In this document: positions 25,773-39,889 of the stretch, piece after piece
How positions within the stretch are numbered: position 1 is the first letter of the stretch
How the letters are laid out: each line of letters opens with the position of its first letter
Source: Letharia columbiana
Taxonomy: Eukaryota > Ascomycota > Lecanoromycetes > Lecanorales > Parmeliaceae
DNA length: 64,000 nt
Direction: 5' to 3'
Assembly: GCF_014066305.1 (NCBI RefSeq)
Contig: NW_023501085.1
Location: forward strand, 124,001-188,000
Notes under the pieces: generated by a model
The model's database searches: none
Told to the model about the DNA's origin: nothing
What the model saw: only the letters and a program-made list of their open reading frames with translations
Program-made: the position numbers and the translations under genes

Positions 25773-28630
25773 ATGCTGGGGATTTATCCCCGACTCCTCA
25801 GCAGGCCACTGGCTTATAGCTATACTGCACGAGCTCTTGGGACGGTCGCGAATCCATATAAGCATGCCTTCATACGTCATGAGGTCCTACGAACATTTGG
25901 TAGTGAGAGGTACAAGTCCACCATAGCTGGGGACAACAGGTCAGGGCATATTGAGGCAGGAAAAAATGAGGGAATCTTCTTTATTGACAGTGAGTAGCCC
26001 AAAGGCTCTTGGCCTTCTGGCTCGAACACATACAGTGCTTGAGGTCATGGGTCTGGGCTTGCTCCCGCTGCTACTGTTCGAATGCCGGGGCTCTTCCCTC
26101 TGCGATCCACGCTAATACTTCGCAGATGTCTTCCCTCTCAAGCTCAACTTCATAATGTGGCTCCCGTTCATCGACGTTGAAAAACTCGTGCCACAACTCG
26201 CACACCCAGATCCAGCGGCAGATCCTGGAAAACTTGCTGAGCGCGCCCTACCGAGCAAGCTGAACATACGAGTGACAGAGGTCCTACCGCGCGTCGCAGA
26301 GGGTGGTGCGTTCATAAAGTTCTCCCATGCGCCGGAAGATGAAGTAAAAACAATAGAGAAGAGGGTCAAGAATTTTTTGAAGGACAAACCTATCAAGCCG
26401 TGGTTCAATCCTTTCCAGCGCGTGAGGACGTCTCTCGTCCAGGGCAGACCGTGGGTTGAGGATCTACATCGTTGGCCAAATACTAGAGTGAAGGTTGAAT
26501 TTGTACCGACATTGCCCGGACAATCCGCTGAGGAACTATCTCAAGAGACTCTGTATTCGCTGTTCCGAAGATATGGTAAGCTAGCAGATATCAAACCTCA
26601 GCCTGCGGACTCGAAAGATCTTCCCAAGTACGCCTACGTCACCTTCAGCAAGGTCAGGCATGCGATTATGGCCAAGAATTGCATGCATGGATTTGTCGTG
26701 CCTGTTAGCGAGGGTGGAGGCAACCAGGGGACAATGCTGAAGATAGCCTACGATCAAAAACGAAAGGCGCACTGGATCTGGGATTGGCTCGTCAGTCACC
26801 CGAGGTTCGTCATTCCGGCTCTGCTCGCATTCGTTGGGACGGTCACTGTTGCCGTCTTTGACCCTATCCGAACATTCTTTATTAAGGCTCATGTTACGCG
26901 CACTTTCCATATCAAGGACAACAGGATTTACAAATGGCTCAGTTCTCAAGCATCCAGAGCTACTGACGTCCTGAGTCTGAGACGTCACCGGACCGAGGAT
27001 GCAGGCTTGACTGCTATATGGGAGGATCGCAAGGACGACATCAATCAGATTCAGACTTGGCTCATGGAGAGCGCAGATACTTTTATCGTCATACAAGGAC
27101 CCAGAGGCTCAGGCAAAAAAGAGCTCGTACTGGATCAGGCACTAAAGGGTCGCAAGAACACCTTACTCATTGACTGCAAGCCCATTCAGGAAGCCAAAGG
27201 CGACAGTAGCACTATCAGAGCGGCCGCTCTCGAAGTTGGATACAGGCCGGTCTTCTCGTGGACGAACAACATCAGCAGCTTGCTGGACCTAGCAGCGCAG
27301 GGTACCATTGGTACGAAGACCGGGTTCTCGGAGACCCTGGACGCACAGTTGGCGAAGATATGGCAGAATACGGCGAATGCGCTCAAGCAGATTGCGTTGG
27401 AAGGCCGTTCTAAGGACGATAAAGATTCCGATCTCGACGATGATGCCTATCTTGAAGCGCACCCTGAGAGACGACCCACAGTAGTTCTCGACAATTTCTT
27501 GCACAAATCCCAAGAGAACAGTGTCGTTTACGACAAGGTCTCAGAGTGGGCCGCAGGACTCACAACAGCGAATATTGCTCATGTGATATTCCTCACTAAT
27601 GACGTGTCCTTTTCAAAGTCTCTAAGCAAAGCACTTCCGGATCGAGTCTTCCGTCAAATTGCTCTAGGGGACTGTTCTCCAGAAGTTGCCAAACGCTTCG
27701 TCATCAACCACTTGGATGCCGACGCTGATGAGGGTGGCGGCCCGGAAAAGAAACCAAAACCTTCGGAGATGCGCGAGGATCTAGCAGAAGTATGTTCACA
27801 TCTGAGTGCTCATTGCCCAACACTTTACTGACAAGGTACGCAGCTTGATGACTGTATCTCAACCTTGGGAGGTCGCTTAACCGATCTCGAGTTTCTTGCA
27901 AGACGGATTAAGACTGGTGAAACGCCCAAAAGTAGGTGTCCCTCCGGTCGCATCCCGCAGTATGCTCATGCTTGCTCAATCCGCATGGCTACCATCCCGT
28001 TTGACAAGGCTAATACACCGCCTAGAAGCCGTTCGCGAGATCACAGATCAGTCTGCTTCGGAGATCCTAAAGATGTATATCTTGGACAGCAGCCCTCGTA
28101 AATGGACAGCTGAACAGGCTTGGCTCATTGTCACATCGCTTGCGTCTACGGAATGCCTACGCTACAATGAGCTTCTGCTGTCAGATGTTTTCAAGTCAGG
28201 AGGCGAAGCTACGCTTCAAGCTCTCGAACAGGCCGAAATGATCTCGATTGTGTCTTCGAATGGTCGGCCGACGAGCATAAAACCCGGCAAACCTGTGTAC
28301 GCGGCGGCATTCAGACAGTTGACCGAAGATCATGTCCTCAAAGCAAGACTTGATTTGGCGATACTTACCGAAATGATCAAAGTTGAAACAGCAGGCATAG
28401 ATAAGTATGAAGCTGAGCTCAACCTACTCGGCAACCTACCAGGGCAGCCGAAAGAAGTCCGGGGGAGGGTTAGGTGGTTGCTCGGAAAGTTATGGTAGGT
28501 TTTTCCTTCCTTGTTCCTTTGCTGGTCAGAAAACCCCGACTCATGCGCACACAGGACTGGACAGGAGAAGGTCGAGAAGTATGAAAGGGAGAGCGGTGGC
28601 CTCAAAAAAATACTACAGCAGGAGTTCTAA
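25773..28630 (+). CDS. YME2: mitochondrial escape protein 2 (RNA12 family)
   Basis: The five exons are 25773-25989, 26126-27789, 27844-27931, 28026-28494 and 28555-28630. They total 2514 nt, 837 aa, close to the yeast protein. Yme2 is an inner-membrane protein that influences mitochondrial DNA nucleoid structure and escape. The first 30 residues (MLGIYPRLLSRPLAYSYTAR) are Arg-rich and Asp/Glu-free like a mitochondrial presequence. An RRM-like region lies at about residues 195-280 (ETLYSLFRRYGKLADI, KYAYVTFSKVRHAI). A single membrane segment follows at about 295-318 (PALLAFVGTVTVAVF). The RNA12 domain carries a P-loop GPRGSGKK near residue 400 and RPTVVLDNFLHK as a Walker-B-like strand. The last exon encodes only a short charged tail. 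All introns are GT..AG with good branch points. Confidence 0.95.
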
Positions 28631-29945
28631 CAGCAATTTGTCGCGAGGTGAGGTTTATCTGATGGGCGTTTAAGATACCACTCTGCACATTCTTCGGACG
28701 TACCGTCTCTTGGTTCACATCGGTTTTGTGTTTGTAGATCTATCCTTCCCCAGTACATATCACTTTGTATCACCAACCACAGGTCGCAAGATTCGTTGTG
28801 CATTTGTCTATCCTTGCACCTCTGTGTCCTCTTCTCGCTAGAGACTGTATACACCCGCGCCATCTTCTCCCCCTTGTAACTCTCACGTCTAGAATCCTGA
28901 CCGTGTCTTCCACGCGTTCACAATTAAATCCCTAGTCCTACGCTTCTATCACGAGACCGTCATAGTAAATGTAGCGGAACCGGCCATCGTGTCTGGCGCT
29001 TTTAGGGGGGACCACGATAGAGCGAGGGGCTTTCAACGATGAGGAAGGACTCGGAAAGAGCGGGCGGCGAAGTGCTGCCGGTTTCTCGTCCGTGGCCGCT
29101 TTGGATGATGGATGTCTTCGTCTTCTCTCAGCGGTGGGATGTGGATGCCGTCAACGGGAGATGGGAGCCTACGGTACCCTTGTGGACAATGGTGTTCGCC
29201 TATTCTTGCAGTCGAAGCTCGGCTTCGCGAGGATGTGAACCCACAGCCCTCTGTCGCGTGTGGGGGGCCGGATGCGGTGGTCGGGGAGAAAATGACGTCG
29301 GGTACGATTTTCCGGCCGAAAGGCTCGAAATCTGGGGTCCTTGGCTTCGTCGGTCGTCGTTGTCAGGCGATAGGGATCCCACAAGTCACCAGGCCTCTGC
29401 TGCAGGATGAAGGGACGAAAGAAGGCTTAGCGCTTCAAAGGCGAGATGGGTTGCTCCAGTCTCGCCTCTGAGCAATGGCGGTGGTAGTACTCGTGTCCGG
29501 CAACACGAGGTCCATGGCCCAGCATATCGTCTTCCATTTGTCGTACTTCGGTGGGCCCGGACTCCGCTAAAACAATCACCGTAGTGGCCCGTATTTCCGG
29601 CTCGATAGAGCCGGAACGAGTACTTCGACTTACGGAATGCAACGGTTGGGACTGCTGACATGCTGGCACAGCGAGCATGGCTTGTTTCTCCATGCTTTGC
29701 TCTCTAAGGGGCAAGTTTCAAGGCGGGCTGAGTCGAAGGAAATGTCGGTACTCAGCGTGGTCCGAACACCGAATATGTCCGCATGACGGAGTATGGCATG
29801 AATCCTAACGGTCATTTTGTTTTTTGACCTCCAAGGGCCACAACCGTTTCAAGGTTTCGAGCCACGACACCCGATCTTAAAGACAGAAGCGATGGAGCTT
29901 CGGAAATATGAATAGGGGCTATCAAAGTTACTTCTACTTATGAAA
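28631..29945. other. intergenic, no supported gene
   Basis: The sequence is GC-normal. Open frames overlap on both strands at 29039-29815, but none has a recognisable domain, a consistent codon bias or splice continuity. A small hairpin (CGAAGCTCGGCTTCG) lies near 29214. The stretch ends at the outer TIR of the next repeat element. Confidence 0.4.
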
Positions 29946-29947
29946 TA

Positions 29948-30070
29948 CCCCTATATTCTTAATCATTAGGAAACTAGAAAATTAGCATTCGGGCTAGCAC
30001 CCCCCTCTACCCAAAATCGTACTATAGACATGTTCATTATATTATCGCTTTCATTAATCTCCCTATATCT
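29948..30070 (+). repeat. left terminal inverted repeat
   Basis: This repeat starts CCCCTATATTCTTAAT and pairs with 40412-40534 with few mismatches, mostly transitions. The outer 80 bp are the best conserved. Confidence 0.8.
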
Positions 30071-30165
30071 CGCTATCGCTAAATATAGCTACTAGTATAT
30101 GAAATAAGCGGTCTCTTAATAGATTTAATGAGGAGGTTATTATAATCATTTTTAACGCTATTAAA

Positions 30166-30327
30166 GAGGGGGGAAAAAAAAAAAAAAATCCTTAAAAATT
30201 TAAAACAACAAAAAAACCCCCCCCCCTTTTCAAAAAAATAAAAAAAAAAAAAAAAAACCCTTTTTTTTTTTTTTTTTTTCCCCTTATTTTTTTTTTTTAT
30301 AATTTTTTTATTTTTTTTTTTTTTTTA

Positions 30328-30359
<32 letters not shown>

Positions 30360-30360
30360 C
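30166..30360. other. abnormal A/T/C homopolymer tract
   Basis: About 195 bases consist almost only of runs of A, C and T, up to about 20 long, with very few mixed bases. Neighbouring RIP-affected DNA has ordinary mixed AT sequence. This looks like a failed consensus at an assembly junction, not a biological repeat. Confidence 0.7.
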
Positions 30361-32304
30361 TCGTTCTACTATCTCTAAACGATTTAATTTCTATAAATTT
30401 AATTTAATCGCTATTTAAGAGGTTAAATAGAAGGCGAAAAAAAAAGACTATAGAATAATCCTTAAAAGCGCTATTACTACGCTCTTATTCTTAGAAAATA
30501 TTAAGACTATAAATAGTTTATATAACGATATTATTAAATAGAAGAATATTAATAATCTAGCGAGATAATAACTAGTTAAAAAAAAGAGAAAGAGAATTAT
30601 TATAAGAATTATATATATCTATAATTTTAAAGAAGACTTCTCTAAATTAGAATTCTTTATTATAAAAGAGTCTCTCTCGAAGAAATAAAAGAAAACTAGT
30701 AAAACTATTAACGATAACTTTTTTTAGATAACTTCGCTATTATATTAAATAATTCTAAATTATTAAATTTAATAAAAAGAAGAAATAAAAGAAGAAGATT
30801 AAGATATTTAAGTTTAATAACGCTATTATTAAGTAAATACTATATATAAAAAAAGCGAAGAAATTAGAAAGAAAGCTTAGATTTAAAGATTATAAGATTA
30901 TAAAGCTATAGCTATATTTAAAGTTTAACTATTAAGAAAGAATATATTATTATTAATAATTAGACGATCTTAATAATACTTATTATCTACTTAATAATAA
31001 TTAAATTATTAAATAAAATAAGATTATAGCGAAGTAGAAATATAATATTAATATTAAAAATCTATCTATATAAATATAGAAGTAAATAAAATCTTAATAA
31101 AATCGTATTATAAAGATAAAGGCTATTAATAAAGAGATTAAGTTAACTAAGAAGAAAGTCTATATAATTATTAACTCTTCTATTTTTATTTCTACTATTA
31201 CTTTAATACTAATTAATATATTACTTAATAGATTAAATATCTTACTCTTATCGATATAAGGCTTTTAATAATAGTAATATAATATATATTAATAGTAGTA
31301 TAATTTGTATTAATAGTAGTAAGTTTAAGACTATTCGCTTTATTAGTTAATACTTTAATAGTTTTAATATTTTCTCTTATAGTAATACGCGTATATTTAG
31401 ACTTAGTCTATTTAGTCTTATCTATCTAATCTAATTAAGCTATTATCTTATTTAAATATAATTAAATAATTACCCTCTAAAGCGTCTTAGTTATTAAGTA
31501 ATCTAATTTAAATAAAGAGTAATATAGATAAACTATAAAGGGTTTATTTTATCTAATAAATTTAGAGAAATTTAAATAAGAAAGCGATCTTTATAAACGC
31601 TTTAAAAAAGATTAAAGTAGAGTTATATATATTAAAGTAAATATATTAAATATTATCTTCTAATTAAAAAGAGATAGAGATTTTAAGAGAAATAGCTATA
31701 CGATTAAAGAATAAGATAAAGAACTTTATAAAGGTATTATGGCTTCGTGCTATTACCTCTACTACTAAGTTCGCTAATTATTAATTATATATTACTTTAA
31801 ACGCTCTCGCCGTTATTATTCTATTAGAAAATAAGATTATTAATAAGAATAGTAATAAGAAGAGAAAGAAGAAGGAGGAGGAGGTCTAAATAGCTATATA
31901 TCGAAGTTTAGAAAATAAGATTCGATAATCGATAATTAATATCGAGCTTATCGTCGTTACGTAAATCTCGAATATTTAATATATTTAAAATTAATTAATA
32001 ATTATCTATTTAAATAATTTAAATAATATAAAATACGAGTTAAATATAGACTAAAATATAAAAAAAAATCTCGAGAAATAATTATATTTTAATATAAAAA
32101 TGTTAGATATAAGAGTTTTTTCTTTATATTACGCTAAGATAAGACTTAAAACTCTATCTTTAAACTTTCTCGCTACTCGAATAATAATCTTTATCTTTCT
32201 TATATAACTTCTCTTCTTTTTCTTTATAATCGCTTATTAATATATTAATATATATAAAGTAGATTTTAATATAGATTTTTATACTATAAGTCTATATAGC
32301 TAGC

Positions 32305-32489
32305 TATCACGATTTTAATAATCTTACGATCTTACTTACTTATATTATAATCTAATTAAACTTAACGTATTAAGGCCTTTCGACCTTTCTATCTTACTAT
32401 AAAGTCTATATTTATAATAATTCTATATAAATAGTATTCTCTTTATACTATAATATAGAGTTATTATATATATTATTAAATTTCTAATA
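32305..32489 (+). repeat. 5' LTR of the nested Gypsy element
   Basis: The repeat begins TATCACGATTTTAATAATC and ends TTTCTAATA, the RIP forms of TG...CA ends. It aligns with 39248-39432 over exactly 185 bp; differences are largely transitions. Confidence 0.9.
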
Positions 32490-35400
32490 TAATATTATCT
32501 ATCTTTCTTCTAAAGTAATAGCGATTTATTTACTAGTTATACTAAATATATAGTTAAAAAGAAAGTATATTATTAAGAAGTTAGTAGCTATAGCTAAAGG
32601 AGCTTACTATTTAAAAGATTATTTAAAAGAAAGTCTTTTACTTATATAAAGGCTAATTTGATTAAATTAAATAAGAATCTAAAAGAAATAGATATCTTTA
32701 GTATATTAAAAGAAATAGACTCTAGACTAAATCTTCTTTATATTTTTATTAACTTAATATTAGTAAATTTATTAACTCTAAATCTAGATAATATATAAAG
32801 TTAAATCGTTATAGATAAGTTATAAACACGTTATCGTCTAGAAGAACTCGAGAACTTCGATAAGAAGGTTTTAAATATTATTATATTATTCGCATAACGT
32901 AAGAGAAAGTATTCTATCTCTAGAAGATATATTATTAAATTTAATTTAGATTATATCGAAGTGTAACTTATAGATATTATTAAAGAAGAGTTTATTATAA
33001 TCTTTATATCTATCGCTAATTTATAGAATTTTATAAAAAGCGCTATTAATACTTCTAATATTTAATATAATAAACTAAAAACTTTAATAGAGAGTTTTCG
33101 AACTACTAGCTATAATATTAAGGTATTTTAATAATAAAATAAATAACTTAGCTAGAATATCGCTTATATTAAGATAAAGATATTAATAATTATTATTTAG
33201 CTAAGTAATAGTAATAGCTAATTATTCTATAAGCGAGAAATTAATAATAGATTTCGAGGTTTACGTAATAGGTATCACATTAATATTACGAAATTTATTA
33301 AAGAAAATAAGAAATTTAAGTAAGACTTAAAGTGTAAAGAGTAATAATTAAAGAAGTAATAATCTTATATATTAGCTAATTTAAAAAACTTCGATAAGAA
33401 AGACGTAGAGATTATATCTATACTTCGTTAATCGAATATTTCTATTAATAGTATTTATTAAAACTTACGCTATATTTCTATTATAAATTATATAGAGAAT
33501 ATAGAATTAAATAAATAATATCTCGATATCTCGAATTTCTATAGTATTAATAATTGAATTAAGTGGAATAGTTAATATTAATATCTTAAAGCGAAATTTA
33601 AATAAAGCGCTATAATCTTTTCTATTAAACTTAAGAAAATTAATTATATATAAGTTTATTATAAGTTTATTATTTATAATATTATTAAAATAAGAGTAAA
33701 TAAAGATATTTTAGATTTATATTAAATCGTCTAAGAAATAATTAATAAATTAGATAATATATTTAAAATATATAATAAAATTACTAAATTAAATATTAAG
33801 ATATTTAATTTTAAATTTAATATAAGAGTAATAGATAAGAAGAAATCGTTTAAAGACTTCTACGTATAATTCTCTATAGCTATTACTTTCTTAAGATTTA
33901 CTAATATTTATAAGATATCTAATCTAAAACGATTAATCTCTATATATCTAAGATATTAGATTTTAGAATAATCTTTTAATACTTTTTGAGAATTAATTAT
34001 TTTTCTATAAGTATTAAATATAAATTTTTAAGCTATTAATAATATATTAAGCTTAAAAAGTAAGAAAGAGATTAATAAAACTAATAAAAACTCTATCCCC
34101 TCGAATAATTAATATAATACTTTCTCTACTAAAAGAAATAATAATATTACTATTAAAAATTCTAATATATAAAGATATAAGTATCTTAAATTATTAGTAG
34201 ATAGAATTTGAAAAGAAAGTAGATATTTTAAATATCTAAAGATTAGATATTATTTTAGTAATAATAGTACTTTATATAAGAATATAGATTTATTAATAAA
34301 AGAATAAGTTAATATAATTCTAAAAGTTATTAATATTAAAAAGAATATCTCTATTAAACTATTATAAGAATTAGAAAATTAAATATTTCTAACTAAGTTG
34401 TCGCTAGAGATTTAAAAGCTTTATATATAAGAATTAAAGAGTTAAAAATAGAAAGAATACTCGCTTTCGTCTCTCTATTCGCGTATATTATCGCTATCGA
34501 AGCCTCTTTATAGAATAAACGTTAATTAGACTTTTATAGAAAAACTATTATATTAATAAAATAGATTAAGATTAATTATCTCTTAAATATCGAAGCTTTA
34601 ATATTAAATTTTATAAATATATCTTTTATTAAAGTAAATAAGCTATTTAAAGTAGTATTAATATAATCTTATAGATTATAACTAGCTAATAATAAATTAA
34701 TCTTTATTTCTAATATTATATATATAATCTTAATAAAACTCGCCTTAAAAGATTATATAGAAAAACTTTAATACTTAATTATCTTATTAAGATAATTTAA
34801 TATTATTTTAAAAATACTATAATTAAAATAGTATAATTCTTATATATTTTTTAAATTTAGAATTATTATATTTAATTTAGATTACTATATATCTAACTAT
34901 TTATTATATAATAAATCTATTATTATTTAGAGTAATAATAAGTTTTTTAAAAAGAACTTAAATTATATAGTAAAGATTATATTTAAAAAAAAGAATATAG
35001 TAGAGATCTTCGCCTATATCTTTATTAAGATAATTAAGAAATTAAAGAATTAAGTTATTATTATATAATTTTAAGATTTTAAATAATTTTCTAATTTTAT
35101 TAATAAAAAAGCGAAGTTTATTATTAATATCGCCGCTATTATAATAAAAAATTACGAAAAATTCTTTTATAAATTAAGAAAGAAATCTTCGATTATAAAA
35201 TAATTATAGAAATAAGTTTTTATAGTATATTACGAATAATTAGATATTTAAAATCTTATTAAAACTAATAAACTTTCTACTTATCGCTTTATCGATTATA
35301 AAATATATCTTAAAAAAGAAGCTATTTTACTATCGAAGAGAGCTTATAAGCTTTTTAGAGATTAGATATTAATTATAAAGAAATATATTAATAAGATACT

Positions 35401-38400
35401 AGAAAAAGATTATATTAGATTAAATATTTCTCTTTATATAATACTTATTCTAATTATAAAGAAACTTAATAGGAAATTTAGATTATACGTAAATTATAGA
35501 GCTCTAAATATACTTATTATCTCTAATCGAAATACTTCTCTATTAATTAAGAAGACCCTCACTAAATTATACGCGGCGAAGATATATAATAAATTCGATA
35601 TTATAGTTACTTTTAACGAGATTAGAGTAAAAAAGAATTATAAGAAAAAAACTATATTTCTTACTCGATATAGTCTATTTAAATATATAATAATATCTTT
35701 TAAGTTATATAATATTCCTATTACTTTTTAAATATTTATTAATAATATCTTACGCGAATATCTAAATATATTTTATATTATTTATTTAGACGATATTCTT
35801 ATCTATAGTAATATTAAAGATAAATATATTTAATATATAGAAAAGATATTAAAGAAACTTCGATAAGCTAATCTCTATTTTAATATTAATAAATATAATT
35901 TTTATATTACTAGAGTTAAATATCTAGAATTAATTATTATTATAAAAGAAGTAAAAATAAATATAAAGAAAATTGAGATTATTACTTAATAAAAGAAATT
36001 TAGATATATTAAAGATATATAAGTATTTCTAGAATTCGCTAATTTCTATTAAAAGTTTATTACGAGATACTCTAAAATCGTTATATCTTTAATAAATCTT
36101 ACTTATACTTAATAGAAGAAAGACTTTATCTATTTATAAACTTAAAAATATCTTAAATAACTCGCTTTTAAAATACTTAAGAAAGCTTTTACTACTATCT
36201 CTATATTTACTTATTTTAACTTAAATAAAAAAATTTAACTAGAAATAAACGCGTCTAATTTTATAGTTATTATTATTTTATTATAAGAAAATAAAGATAA
36301 AGTACTTAGATCTATAATATTTCTCTTTAAAAAAATATCTTCTATAGAGTGTAATTATAATATTTATAATAAGAAACTTATAATTATAATATAGGTCTTC
36401 GAGAAATAATATTCTAAACTAACTAATACTCTTATCGAGAATCTTATTAAAATTATTTTAGACTATAAGAACTTATAATACTTTATATTCTCTAAATAAC
36501 TTAACTCTTATTAAGTAAGATAAATAAAGTTTTTCTTCAAATTTAACTTTTATATTATCTATCGTTTAAAGAAATAAAATATTAAACTTAATAGCCTTAC
36601 TTAACGAGTAAGAGATCTATCTAAAAACGAGGATAATAATTATACTTATTATTAATATCGTATAATTCTTAAAAATAATAATCTTAACGAAGATATTAAG
36701 AATATTATATATCTTATTATTATACTATTAAACGATATAAGAGAAAATATTATCTCTTTAACTATAATATTATATAAATTTAGTAAATAAAATAATATTA
36801 ATAATAAGAAGTCTAATAAAGAATTATTATTAGAGGCCTCGATAGAGACTTCTTAAGAGAAGTCCTTAGAAGAATTAAGAGAAGTCTTTATTACTAATAT
36901 TTCTAAGTTATTATATTAAATAAGAGATATTTATAATTATAACGATATTACTTAAAAAATTATTTAGTTAAAAATATTTAAATAGAGAAAGTTATTACTT
37001 AAAATAATTAAGAATAATCTTAAGCTAAAATTAGATAATTATTATTTTTATAATAGATTATTATATATTAATAATAGACTATATATATCGAATATTCTCG
37101 AATTACGAATTAAAATTATTAGAGATATTTACGACTTTTTATTTAAAGATTATATTAATAGATTATTAATTTATAATAGAGTAAGTAGACTTTACTATTA
37201 ATTAAGAATAATAAATTTCATTACTCGCTATATTAAGAGCTATTATATCTATAAAAGATTTAAGACTTATAGAGAGAATAAATAAGATCTATTTAAACTT
37301 CTTTTTATTTTCGAATAGTACTAATAAGATATTTTTATTAACTTTATTATATTACTATCTATTTATCTTAGATATAAATATCTTTATTAATATATTATAA
37401 TAGTTATAAATAGACTTAATAAAAAAAAGAAATTCGTTTTTTTAAACTTTCTAGAAGTGAAAGTAGTAGTTTAAGTCTTTATCGAATTCATATAGCGAGA
37501 GAAAGAATATCTATTTACTATTATCTCCGATCGAGATATTTAGTTTATAATATATTTTTAGAGAAAACTATATGAAAGAATTAGAATTAAACTTAAACTC
37601 TTTATTACGTTTTACTTAAAAATTAATAAATAGATAAAAAACGCTAACGCTACTTTAAAATAATATTTTAGAGCTTATATTAATTATAATTAAGATAATT
37701 AAATAGATTTACTATTAATTGCAAAGTTCGAAACTAATTTCGATAAGAACACCTTATTAAGAATATTATTATTTCTTTTTATTAAAGAATATATTCCTCG
37801 CTCGAGAATAGAATCTCTAACTTTTTAGAATTAATTCGCTAGTTAAAGAGCGAAGAGAGATATTAAATTAGCTAATAGATTTATCGAGAAAATAAATATT
37901 ATAAAAAATTATCTAAAAAGTTAATTTAAATAATTATAAGCTTTATAGAAGAAATAAACTAATCGTTATCGACTCTCGATATTAGAATTTAGAGTTAAAA
38001 ATATAGTTATACTTAATAGAAGAAATATTAAAATTATATACTCTAGTAAATTATTAGATTATAAGAATTTTAAATTATTTAAAATTATTAAAGCTTTAAA
38101 TAATTTCGCTTATAAGTTAAAACTTCCAATTTTTATAAACGATATTTATTCTATCTTCTATTTATAACTATTATATCTCGATAATAATAACTTACTACTA
38201 GAATAGATCGAGCTTTTACTACTATTTATCGATATTAATAAAGAAGAAGAAATCTACGATATTAAAGAAATAGTTTAATTTAAGCTAAATAAATGAAAGA
38301 ATAATTTCTTAATTAGTAAGAGGGGATATTTTATATATAAAATCAGATATAGAGACTTTAAGATTAAGAAAAATCTATTTTAATAACTATTTACGAATAT

Positions 38401-39247
38401 AGTAGAATGTTCGAATCTAATAGTAAACTTCTATTATTATTACCTCGAGGTCGTTAGCCTTTATTTATTATTTAAAAAATCTTTAGAATAATCTTCTCTA
38501 TTAGCGCTACTAATCTATAGCAGCTATATTAATTTATAAAAAGACTTCGATATTATAATAAAATACTAAGTTAATATATCTAAGAATATTACTTTTATCT
38601 ATAAATCTAAAAAGTTTCTTTTCGTATGATTTTCGTCGGGTTCGCACTATAAGCACGATTTAGTACGATTTAGTCTATTAAGTAGACTTTATCTATATTT
38701 AATTCTTTCCGCCAGTTCTATTAGTTTAGTAACTTTAAAAAATTTTTAGTAACTTTAAAAATTTTGCGTAATGCACTCTAAGTACTATTCTATATACGGA
38801 GTATATATGATATTAATATATATCATTATTAATATACGTATTATTATACGCTATATTAGAGTATTATCTATGCGACTAATTTTATTAAATCGTCTAATTT
38901 CGTAGTTAAATTTAAGTTGACGTTGATACTCATTATCGTAGAACCTTACCGTCGCAACGTCGATTATTAGAACTTTTCTTTTTTTATACGTATTGCTGTT
39001 AAACTGGTAGAACTAATAGAAAAGATTAAGATAGTTATTGAACCGGCGGAATTTTGGCTGATTTTTGAGATAGTTGCTAAACCGGCGGAATTCTTAATTT
39101 CAGCCCTATTCGTAAGATCAGCAATTTGAAATTTAATAGGAACTTTTCAGATTTGCAGATGTTATATATATCTAGATATACTTTCTATAAGATCGATATC
39201 TACTATATAGTAGTTATCGCCGAAGCTTCGAATTAAAAAAAGAGTAA

Positions 39248-39432
39248 TATTACGATTTTAATAATCTTACGATCTTACTTACTTATATTATAACCCAATT
39301 AAGCTTAATATATTAAGATCTTTTAATCTTTCTATCTTACTATAAAGCTTATACTTATAATAATTCTATATAGATAGTATTCTCTTTATACTATAATATA
39401 TAGTTATTATATATATTATTAAGTCTCTAATA
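39248..39432 (+). repeat. 3' LTR of the nested Gypsy element
   Basis: The repeat begins TATTACGATTTTAATAATC and ends TCTAATA, followed directly by the duplicated CTAGC. Confidence 0.9.
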
Positions 39433-39889
39433 CTAGCTTTAAATATTATCTAAATAATATATTCTTCGCTAGCTTAAAATACCTCTTTAGTTAAATCTTA
39501 AAAATCGAAAAAAACTTTTTAATAAAGTTAAAATTTAATGAATATAAAAGTAAATATAAGATTATAATATCTTACTTCTTATAAAGTCTTTTAATATTAA
39601 CAATATAATATATAAAGTAATTATTTATAACGAGAATCGATTTTAAGTTAAAAAATAAGTTATAACGAGAGAGAACTTCGTTCTTAAGAAATTACTTAAA
39701 TTAAGTATTATTAATATTATTCTAATAAATATAATAATAAAAAATATCGTCTAAGTAGTATATCGATAGAACGCTATATCGCTTAAAATATTTAATAGAA
39801 ATCTATATTACTAGCCGAATTTTAAAGACTATATAGTCTTACTTTCTTTATATTATATATTTATTAATAACACTTTTATTTAAAAAGAT

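Larger units (their letters stand above)
32305..39432 (+). mobile_element. full-length Ty3/Gypsy LTR retrotransposon, RIP-inactivated, nested
   Basis: Two 185-bp direct repeats (32305-32489 and 39248-39432) bound a 7128-bp element. A perfect 5-bp target duplication, CTAGC, lies at 32300-32304 and 39433-39437. On the plus strand the reverse transcriptase is readable at about 35280-36000 (KKLNRKFRLYVNYRALN; FYIIYLDDILIYS with the catalytic YLDD intact at 35783-35794). RNase H (DYKNL near 36461) and integrase (about 36950-37750) follow. A faint chromodomain-like tail (YDIKEIV) is near 38260, which would make it a chromovirus-type Gypsy; that last point is weak. Stops are frequent, so it is dead. 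It split the older TIR element. Confidence 0.9.

Noticed and set aside
29039..29815. Overlapping open frames on both strands downstream of YME2
   Set aside because: Several mutually overlapping frames without domain, splice or codon support; typical of GC-rich non-coding DNA.
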